Origin: an uncultured Clostridium sp.
GTDB taxonomy: Bacteria; Bacillota; Clostridia; Christensenellales; Borkfalkiaceae
NCBI GenBank assembly: GCA_900555925.1
Contig: USMU01000071.1
Coordinates: forward strand, 1-7,170
DNA: 7,170 nt
Direction: 5' to 3'
The notes under the pieces are model-generated. The model saw only the letters and a list, made by a program, of their open reading frames with translations. It was not told where the DNA came from and did not search any database. Positions 1-5,080 of this stretch are shown piece by piece. The first letter of the stretch is position 1. Every line of letters starts with the position of its first letter. The position numbers were made by a program, and so were the translations under genes.

Positions 1-947
1 GGCTGGGCAATCGGAAGCTGCTCGGAAATACGATTCAGAAATATGCTTATGAGCGGGAGAAGTTTTATTCCAAAGAAGGAAAGACGGTCGTATTCTTAGC
101 CGACGACAAACGAATTTTGGCGATCTTTGCGATTGCGGATACCTTGAAAGAAACCAGTGCCGAAGCGATAGAGGAGCTGAAAGCAAGGAAAATCCGCGTG
201 GCAATGCTCACAGGCGACAGTGAAAACGTGGCGAAGGCAATCGCGGAAAAGGTCGGGATTAAGGAATATTTTGCGGAAGCGCTCCCCGAAGATAAAACGA
301 AAGCCGTGGAGCGCGTCAGGGAAGTGGGCGGATATGTCGCGATGGTCGGAGACGGAATCAATGACAGTCCCGCCCTGAAAGCCGCCGATGTGGGTGTAGC
401 AATGGGAACGGGTACGGATATTGCAATCGACAGCGCGGACGTCGTTTTGGTAAGCGGGGATTTGCGCTCGGTAAGTACGATGGTGGATTTAAGCAAAGCG
501 GCTGTAAGGAATATCAAGGAAAATCTTTTCTGGGCATTTATTTATAATTGCATCGCGATTCCCGTCGCCGCCGGGGTGTTTTCCTTTGCGAATATCGAAC
601 TCAATCCCATGATTGCCGCGGCATGCATGAGTTTAAGCTCGCTTTTCGTGGTGGGAAACGCGCTTCGGCTCACGCGGTTCGGCAAATCGAAAAAGTCAAA
701 AAATAAGAAATCCATTGAGCGTAAGGAGACAAATACAATGACAAAGACTTTGAAAATCGAAGGAATGATGTGTAACCATTGCGTAATGCATGTGACGAAG
801 GCGCTGGAAGGCGTCTCGGGAGTAGAGAAAGCAGACGTCAATCTCAAAAAGAAGACGGCCGTCGTGACGCTTGGCACGGAGGTGGACGATGCGGTACTGA
901 CCGCGGCGGTAAAAGAAGCGGGATACGAGGTCAAAGAAATCTCCTGA
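1..947 (+). CDS. copA: Cu(I)-exporting P1B-type ATPase with C-terminal HMA domain (5' partial)
   Basis: This is the C-terminal 314 residues of a copper-exporting P-type ATPase, which uses ATP to pump Cu(I) out across the cytoplasmic membrane. The frame is open from base 3 to the TGA at 945-947. Visible in order (fragment numbering) are the GNRKL segment (2-6) of the nucleotide-binding domain, the hinge TGD (70-72) and the P-domain GDGIND (116-121). Next come a transmembrane helix with the YN pair (181-182) and a last helix with MSLSS (209-213); the YN and MxxSS residues are the Cu(I)-site signature of the P1B-1 subgroup. A lysine-rich linker (about 228-245) leads to an HMA domain with GMMCNHC (254-260). 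The N-terminal part, including the CPC helix and the DKTGT phosphorylation site, lies left of the window. A C-terminal rather than N-terminal HMA domain is less usual for CopA as a whole but is known in Firmicutes. Copper specificity is inferred from these motifs; silver would also fit. Confidence 0.93.
   Translation, partial: LGNRKLLGNTIQKYAYEREKFYSKEGKTVVFLADDKRILAIFAIADTLKETSAEAIEELKARKIRVAMLTGDSENVAKAIAEKVGIKEYFAEALPEDKTKAVERVREVGGYVAMVGDGINDSPALKAADVGVAMGTGTDIAIDSADVVLVSGDLRSVSTMVDLSKAAVRNIKENLFWAFIYNCIAIPVAAGVFSFANIELNPMIAAACMSLSSLFVVGNALRLTRFGKSKKSKNKKSIERKETNTMTKTLKIEGMMCNHCVMHVTKALEGVSGVEKADVNLKKKTAVVTLGTEVDDAVLTAAVKEAGYEVKEIS
723..740 (+). promoter_or_regulatory. Internal ribosome binding site and ATG inside the ATPase gene
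   Basis: AAGGAG (723-728) stands 9 bases before an in-frame ATG (738-740), at the boundary between the lysine-rich linker and the HMA domain. The spacing is normal for Gram-positive initiation. AAG-GAG encodes Lys-Glu in a linker where other codons would serve equally well, so the match may be functional, but it could also arise by chance from the purine-rich codons. Confidence 0.5.
738..947 (+). other. HMA metal-binding domain, possible separately translated CopZ-like chaperone
   Basis: The last 69 residues of the ATPase frame form a complete heavy-metal-associated domain. It begins MTKTLKIEGMMCNHC, in which the CxxC pair (residues 12 and 15 of the domain) binds Cu(I), and ends YEVKEIS. The length and ends match free-standing CopZ chaperones, which hand Cu(I) to CopA. 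The ATG at 738 is preceded by an in-frame Shine-Dalgarno sequence, so the domain could be made both as the tail of the ATPase and as an independent soluble protein. Fusion is seen directly; separate translation is inference. A simpler reading is that a copA-copZ pair fused by loss of the intervening stop and that the old start signal is a relic. Confidence 0.55.
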
Positions 948-985
948 ACGGTAAAGTGACAAAATAAATTTTTTCACGACAAAAA

Positions 986-1014
986 CAGACAGGCAGAGTA
1001 CGGTTGTATATGTT
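986..1014 (+). promoter_or_regulatory. Weak candidate promoter of the arsR-family gene
   Basis: CAGACA (986-991) and TATGTT (1009-1014) are separated by 17 bases, and each matches the sigma-A consensus at four of six positions. The -10 element lies within the left arm of the inverted repeat described at 1007-1038, an arrangement expected of a repressible promoter. TATCAT at 1014-1019 is an alternative -10 but has no good -35. The regulator could also be read through from copA, because no convincing terminator lies between them. Confidence 0.35.
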
Positions 1015-1038
1015 ATCATATTCCCGACGAAACATATA
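1007..1038 (+). promoter_or_regulatory. Inverted repeats upstream of the arsR-family gene, candidate operator
   Basis: TATATGTT (1007-1014) and AACATATA (1031-1038) are perfect 8-bp inverted arms separated by 16 bases. A second, nested repeat, ATATG-TTAT-CATAT (1008-1021), shares the left arm. ArsR/SmtB proteins bind as dimers to AT-rich imperfect inverted repeats near their own promoters, so this is a reasonable autoregulatory operator. The right arm abuts the Shine-Dalgarno AGGAGGG (1038-1044), so an RNA hairpin affecting translation is an alternative. Confidence 0.5.
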
Positions 1039-1051
1039 GGAGGGAATACAT

Positions 1052-1390
1052 ATGTCCGAAATGCTGCTTCTCGATAAACGCACACAGGGGCTTATCGAGG
1101 ATTACGTCCCGCAGGGAGATATCCTCGAAGGCGTCGTGTGCTTTTTTTCCGTCTTTGCCGACTATACGCGGGTGAAGATCTTATCCGCTCTGGCAATCAG
1201 CGAACTTTGCGTCACCGATCTTTCGAGAATTCTCGATATCAATCAGACGACCGTCTCACATCAGCTCCGATTTTTGAAGAGTGCGGGCATCGTCAAATGC
1301 TGCCGACAGGGAAAAGTCATCTTTTACAGTCTTACAAACGACTCCGTCAACGACGTTTTGCTCAAAGGAATAGAGTTTTTGGGCTGTTAG
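1052..1390 (+). CDS. ArsR/SmtB-family winged-helix transcriptional regulator
   Basis: The 112-residue product has the length and layout of ArsR/SmtB dimeric repressors, which release DNA on binding metal or another effector. A helical N-terminus (about 1-50) precedes ELCVTDL (51-57), equivalent to SmtB ELCVGDL. The recognition helix QTTVSHQLRFL (65-75) and the wing around CRQGKVIFYSL (84-94) follow. The start is well supported: AGGAGGG lies 7 bases before the ATG. By hand alignment to SmtB, the alpha-5 zinc ligands Asp, His, His and Glu are replaced by Asn96, Ser98, Phe109 and Cys112, so the classical zinc site is absent. Cysteines are at 30, 53, 83, 84 and 112. A CVC motif as in ArsR/CadC is not present, because Thr55 replaces the second Cys. 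Its position after a copper ATPase suggests control of copper export, perhaps by thiol-ligated Cu(I), but redox sensing is also possible. The family is certain; the effector is not. Confidence 0.9.
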   Translation: MSEMLLLDKRTQGLIEDYVPQGDILEGVVCFFSVFADYTRVKILSALAISELCVTDLSRILDINQTTVSHQLRFLKSAGIVKCCRQGKVIFYSLTNDSVNDVLLKGIEFLGC

Positions 1391-1412
1391 CAAATTATTT
1401 TCCTCGTATCTC

Positions 1413-1441
1413 TTGCAAAATCGCGCGATTTGGTATATAAT
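1413..1441 (+). promoter_or_regulatory. Strong sigma-A-type promoter of the uvrC operon
   Basis: TTGCAA (1413-1418) matches TTGACA at four of six positions, and TATAAT (1436-1441) is a perfect -10, with an ideal 17-base spacer. Transcription would start near 1448, giving a leader of about 45 bases before the uvrC ATG. It is the best promoter I see in the window and marks the boundary between the metal genes and the uvrC operon. Confidence 0.8.
1418..1431. promoter_or_regulatory. Perfect 14-bp palindrome in the uvrC promoter spacer
   Basis: AAATCGCGCGATTT reads identically on both strands. It overlaps the last base of the -35 box and ends 4 bases before the -10 box. Its position is ideal for a dimeric repressor to block RNA polymerase. 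It does not resemble the Gram-positive LexA box GAAC-N4-GTTC. With only a 5-bp stem possible around a 4-base loop and no following T-run, it is a poor terminator. The regulator is unknown. Confidence 0.5.
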
Positions 1442-1451
1442 AAATAAAGGT

Positions 1452-1480
1452 AGCGGAAAGGCTCGGATTGCCCTTCCGCT
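1452..1480 (+). promoter_or_regulatory. Hairpin in the uvrC leader RNA
   Basis: AGCGGAA (1452-1458) pairs with TTCCGCT (1474-1480). After one A-C mismatch, GGC (1460-1462) pairs with GCC (1470-1472), leaving a 7-base loop. The hairpin starts within a few bases of the predicted transcript start and is followed by TTTT, then the Shine-Dalgarno GGAG (1485-1488). It may be a 5' stabilising stem, a weak terminator for incoming arsR transcripts, or part of a translational switch. The T-run is too short for a confident terminator call. Confidence 0.45.
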
Positions 1481-1492
1481 TTTCGGAGCATT

Positions 1493-3304
1493 ATGGGCGA
1501 ATTACAGGAGAAACTCAAACTTCTGCCCGACAATCCGGGCGTATATATCATGCTGGATAAGGACGGCGTGGTGATTTATGTCGGAAAGGCGCGCGTTCTC
1601 AAAAATCGGGTGCGGCAATACTTCCACGGCTCGGAGAAGCCCGAGAAGGTCGCGGCGATGGTGGAGCATATCGCGGACTTTTACTATATCATCACGGGTT
1701 CGGAAATAGACGCCCTGGCGCTCGAAAACAATCTCATCAAAAAATACAAGCCGAAATATAATATCCTTTTGAAGGACGATAAGACTTATCCCTATATCAA
1801 GGCGCACACAAAGGAGGATTTTCCTCGTTTTTCCATTACCCGAAAAATCAAAAAGCGGGACGGAAAATATTTCGGTCCGTTTATGGGCGGAATCCGCTGT
1901 AAAGATATTCTCGACGTGGCGGCGTCCGTCTATAACGTCCGTCTGTGCTCGGTGACGATCGGCGAAAAACCGAAAAAGCCCTGTCTCGCATATCACCTTC
2001 ACCGTTGTCTTGCTCCGTGCGCGCATTTGTGCACGCAAGAAGAATACGGCGAACGGGTAAAACAGGCTTTGGCGTTTCTCGACGGCAACTACGAAGAAGC
2101 GGAAAAAATCCTGAAAGAAAAAATGATGCAGTTTGCGGCGAACGAGGAATTTGAACTCGCCATGGAATATCGGGAAAAGCTGGCTATGCTTTCCAAATTG
2201 AAGTTGAAGCGTATCACTTCTCTCAACCGCTGTATCAATGCGGATATTATCGCCTTAAAGACGAATAATCTCTATTCCGCGGTCAATATCCTCATTACGC
2301 GCGGCGGAATCATGCAGGGCGGAAGCAATTTTGCTTTGGAGGACGCATCTCTTTCCGATGCGGACGCGCTCACGGCTTTCATCGTACAGTATTACTCCGC
2401 TCATGAGATTCCCGAAGAAATTATCACGTCGGAATACTGCGAAAAAGAGCTTCTCGAAAATTTCTTTTTGGAAAACTTTGAAAAGAAAGTGGACGTCGTC
2501 TTTGCCAAACAAGGCGTGCGGAAGAAGCTCCTCGAAATGGCGGAAAAGAATGCCGAGGAATACCTTTCCAAATCCATCGATAAAATCAAGCACAAGGACG
2601 ATATGACCAAAAACGCCTGTGCCCGCATGAAGGAAATTTTAGGGCTTTCCCGCTATCCCAAGCGCATGGAATGTTACGATATTTCCAACATCAGCGGAGT
2701 GGACAAGGTGGGTTCCATGGTCGTATTTTCGGACGGTGAGCCCGACCGAATGAGCTATCGGCGTTTCAAAATCAAGACAGTCGAGGGTGCCAACGACTTT
2801 GCGTCTTTGCAGGAAGTACTCAGACGACGGCTTTCCAAGCTGGGAACAGAGGAAGAATCCCGTTTTCCGAAGCCCGACCTCATCATTATCGACGGCGGCA
2901 AGGGACAGCTTTCCTCGGTGCAGGAAATCTTTGACGAAATGCATATCGAGGGAATCGACCTTATTTCCCTCGCCAAGCGGGAAGAGGAAGTCTTTACTTC
3001 TTTTTCCGACGAAAGCATAAAGATCGATCATCGGGATTACGTCCTCAAAATGCTCCAAAGAATCCGGGACGAAGCACACCGATTTGCCATTACCTATTTC
3101 AGAAATCTCCATTCCAAGAGAAACCTCGCTTCGGTGTTGTCGGAAATCGAAGGCGTAGGCAAGAAAAAACAGCTCGCGCTCATGGAGAAGTTCGGTACGA
3201 TAGACAAGATCATGCATGCAAGCCTTCAAGAACTTTGCGAAGCGGAAGGAATCGGCGAAGAACTTGCAAAACGCATCAAATTTTATTTCGAGGAAAAATT
3301 ATAA
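1493..3304 (+). CDS. uvrC: UvrABC excision nuclease subunit C
   Basis: UvrC makes the two incisions flanking a DNA lesion in nucleotide excision repair, after UvrA and UvrB have located it. At 603 residues it is full length. The GIY-YIG nuclease comes first: GVYIM (16-20), IYVGKA (28-33), Arg39 and Glu78. Cysteines 152, 164, 172 and 176 have the same 12-8-4 spacing as the [4Fe-4S] ligands of E. coli UvrC, and Cys180 is an extra nearby cysteine. A UVR motif for UvrB binding follows (about 198-232). The RNase H-like endonuclease domain has Asp396 in CYDIS, Asp467 in IIDGGKGQ and His529 in EAHRFA. Two helix-hairpin-helix motifs (about 551-600) bind DNA. The ATG is chosen because MGELQEKLKLLPDNPGVY begins as the family does; GGAG lies only 4 bases upstream. 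It is the first gene of the operon, behind a strong promoter. Confidence 0.98.
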   Translation: MGELQEKLKLLPDNPGVYIMLDKDGVVIYVGKARVLKNRVRQYFHGSEKPEKVAAMVEHIADFYYIITGSEIDALALENNLIKKYKPKYNILLKDDKTYPYIKAHTKEDFPRFSITRKIKKRDGKYFGPFMGGIRCKDILDVAASVYNVRLCSVTIGEKPKKPCLAYHLHRCLAPCAHLCTQEEYGERVKQALAFLDGNYEEAEKILKEKMMQFAANEEFELAMEYREKLAMLSKLKLKRITSLNRCINADIIALKTNNLYSAVNILITRGGIMQGGSNFALEDASLSDADALTAFIVQYYSAHEIPEEIITSEYCEKELLENFFLENFEKKVDVVFAKQGVRKKLLEMAEKNAEEYLSKSIDKIKHKDDMTKNACARMKEILGLSRYPKRMECYDISNISGVDKVGSMVVFSDGEPDRMSYRRFKIKTVEGANDFASLQEVLRRRLSKLGTEEESRFPKPDLIIIDGGKGQLSSVQEIFDEMHIEGIDLISLAKREEEVFTSFSDESIKIDHRDYVLKMLQRIRDEAHRFAITYFRNLHSKRNLASVLSEIEGVGKKKQLALMEKFGTIDKIMHASLQELCEAEGIGEELAKRIKFYFEEKL

Positions 3305-3307
3305 CTT

Positions 3308-4141
3308 ATGCGAAAGATAAATTATCCATTGATAATTTCCGATTTTGACGGAACTTTGCTCCGCACCGACGGGACAATCTCTGCGGAAACGAAATCCGCG
3401 ATCGACGGTTATATCGCGGCGGGCGGTACTTTCGGTATCTGCACGGGAAGAATGACAGGCTCTATTTTGCCCCGCGCCAAAGAACTCGGGCTGAAAGGAT
3501 TGGTGTCCTCCTATCAAGGTTCAGTCATCACGGACATCGAGAGCGGGAAATTGCTCGTGGACGGTTATATTCCCGCCGAGAACGCCGCCGAAATCTGCCG
3601 CGTTTTTGAGGGGCTGAATCTCCATACGCATGTATATACTCTGGACGAATTTTTCGTCAATCGGCAGGACGAAGCGCTTGAAATGTATGAAAACGTGTGT
3701 AAGGTCAAAGGTAACGTCGTTACGGATGAGCCGCTTTCTTCCTTTGTTCTCAAAAAGGGCTTCAAGGTACGCAAAGTACTCGCCATGGTATATCCCGAGG
3801 AAAAGAAACGTATTTTCGGTATCGTCTCCGAAGCGCTCGGCGATAAATTTTACGTCACATACAGTGCCGCGAGTCTTGTCGAAATCACGAGCAGGCAATA
3901 TTCCAAAGGCACGGCCGTCAGGTTCATGGCGGATTATTACGGCGTTCCCGTCGAAAAGACGATCGCCGCGGGCGACAGTCTGAACGATTTGCCCATGCTG
4001 GAAGCCGCGGGGCTGGGAATTGCGGTAAAGAACGCCGACGAGGCCTTGAAGGATAAAGCGCTGGCATTTGAATATTCCAACGACGAAAACGCTATCGGAA
4101 AAATTATTGAAACATACGGATTTACGGGAGAAAAAGAATGA
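3308..4141 (+). CDS. Cof-type HAD-superfamily phosphatase
   Basis: The 277-residue protein is a soluble HAD hydrolase of the Cof (type IIB cap) group, whose members mostly remove phosphate from sugar phosphates, nucleotides or flavin phosphates. All four HAD motifs are intact: DFDGTL (12-17) with nucleophile Asp12 and acid/base Asp14, Thr46 in CTGR, Lys200 in SKGTA, and GDSLND (222-227) for Mg2+. The region between motifs II and III (about 85-190) forms the cap that sets substrate choice, which I cannot read from sequence. It starts 3 bases after the uvrC stop. The nearest Shine-Dalgarno-like GAGG (3290-3293) is 14 bases away, so translation probably depends on coupling to uvrC. It overlaps hprK by 4 bases. 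A link to the sugar-phosphate economy sensed by HprK is plausible but inferred only from position. Confidence 0.93.
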   Translation: MRKINYPLIISDFDGTLLRTDGTISAETKSAIDGYIAAGGTFGICTGRMTGSILPRAKELGLKGLVSSYQGSVITDIESGKLLVDGYIPAENAAEICRVFEGLNLHTHVYTLDEFFVNRQDEALEMYENVCKVKGNVVTDEPLSSFVLKKGFKVRKVLAMVYPEEKKRIFGIVSEALGDKFYVTYSAASLVEITSRQYSKGTAVRFMADYYGVPVEKTIAAGDSLNDLPMLEAAGLGIAVKNADEALKDKALAFEYSNDENAIGKIIETYGFTGEKE

Positions 4142-5058
4142 ACGATCGCGTAACGGAAAGCGTAATGCTCGATAAGCTGGCTTCCGATTTGAATCTCGAA
4201 ATCGTCTATACGGGAAGGGGGGTAGTCACCCTTTCCAGCATGAGCGTGGAACGCCCGGGTTTACAGCTCGCGGGCTTTTTCAGCTATTTCGACCCCAGCC
4301 GTATCATGGTGCTGGGGCTTTCGGAGCATGAATATCTCCGCGCGTTTACGCCCGAAGAGAGGACGGCGAAAATTTCCCGCCTGTTCGATTACGGGGAGGT
4401 TCCCTGCATCATTTTAAGCCGCGATTTGCCCGCTCTTCCCGAATTGATGGAGACGGTCAGAAAGGCTTCCTGTCCGCTGTTCAGAAGCCATAAGGTCACG
4501 ACCGACCTCATGAGCGATTTATATATCTATCTCAACCGAATGCTGGCGCCTTCGGTAACGGAGCACGGCGTTTTAATGGAAGTCTTCGGTGTGGGAATGC
4601 TGCTCACAGGGAAAAGCGGCGTGGGAAAGAGCGAAACGGCCATGGAGCTCATCAAGCGCGGTCATAGGCTGATTGCCGACGACAGCGTTATTATTAAGGA
4701 CATTGCCAACGAGCTCTACGGTACGGCGCCCGATATTATCCGATATTTCATGGAGCTTCGCGGCATCGGAATCATCAATGTCAAAAGTATGTACGGCTCC
4801 GGCTCCGTCTTAAACGAAAAGAAAATAGAAATCGTCATTCAGTTGGAAAATTGGCAGCAAGGGAAAGAATATGACCGCGTGGGGGATACTTCGGCTTTTG
4901 CCGAATACCTCGGCATTAAGATTCCCAAACTGACGATTCCCGTCAGTCCCGGCAGAAATCTCGCCATTATCATAGAGGTTGCCGCTCGTAACTTCCGTTT
5001 AAAGAGCATGGGGTACGACGCTTCGCAGGAACTGATCACGCGAAGCATCGGCCGCTGA
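4138..5058 (+). CDS. hprK: HPr kinase/phosphorylase
   Basis: HprK phosphorylates and dephosphorylates Ser46 of HPr, the phosphocarrier of the sugar phosphotransferase system. HPr-Ser-P then acts with CcpA in carbon catabolite repression. The 306 residues match the usual 300-320. An N-terminal domain (about 1-130) precedes the kinase core, which has His143 in TEHG, a Walker A loop GKSGVGKSE (158-166), LIADD (178-182) and LRGIGIINV (207-215). The family signature IPVSPGRNLAIIIEVAA spans 267-283. The P-loop has Lys159 where B. subtilis has Asp (GDSGVGKS); the catalytic Lys164 and Ser165 are kept. The start is set by GGGAG (4126-4130), 7 bases before the ATG, and by the ATGA overlap with the phosphatase gene. 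No HPr gene lies in this window. Confidence 0.98.
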   Translation: MNDRVTESVMLDKLASDLNLEIVYTGRGVVTLSSMSVERPGLQLAGFFSYFDPSRIMVLGLSEHEYLRAFTPEERTAKISRLFDYGEVPCIILSRDLPALPELMETVRKASCPLFRSHKVTTDLMSDLYIYLNRMLAPSVTEHGVLMEVFGVGMLLTGKSGVGKSETAMELIKRGHRLIADDSVIIKDIANELYGTAPDIIRYFMELRGIGIINVKSMYGSGSVLNEKKIEIVIQLENWQQGKEYDRVGDTSAFAEYLGIKIPKLTIPVSPGRNLAIIIEVAARNFRLKSMGYDASQELITRSIGR

Positions 5059-5080
5059 CATTTATGCGAGGGAGAGTACC

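Noticed and set aside
956..977. AT-rich hairpin after the ATPase gene (GTGA, one mismatch, AAAA paired with TTTT and TCAC)
   Set aside because: The stem is mostly A-T with a mismatch and no T-run follows it, so it does not support a terminator call.
696..1085. 129-codon open frame on the minus strand spanning the HMA domain, the intergenic gap and the start of arsR
   Set aside because: It runs across two well-supported genes and their control region, has no Shine-Dalgarno of note and looks like no known family; it is a shadow frame.
1391..1440. Intrinsic terminator for arsR using the palindrome at 1418-1431
   Set aside because: Only a 5-bp stem with a 4-base loop is possible and the sequence after it is TATATAATAAAT, the -10 region, not a T-run.
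2639..3229. 196-codon open frame on the minus strand inside uvrC
   Set aside because: It lies entirely antisense to the conserved catalytic half of UvrC; open antisense frames are expected in this codon usage.
4212..4222. G-rich run (GGGAAGGGGGG) early in hprK as a possible frameshift or slippage site
   Set aside because: The reading frame continues normally on both sides with family-like sequence, and there is no alternative-frame product to support slippage.
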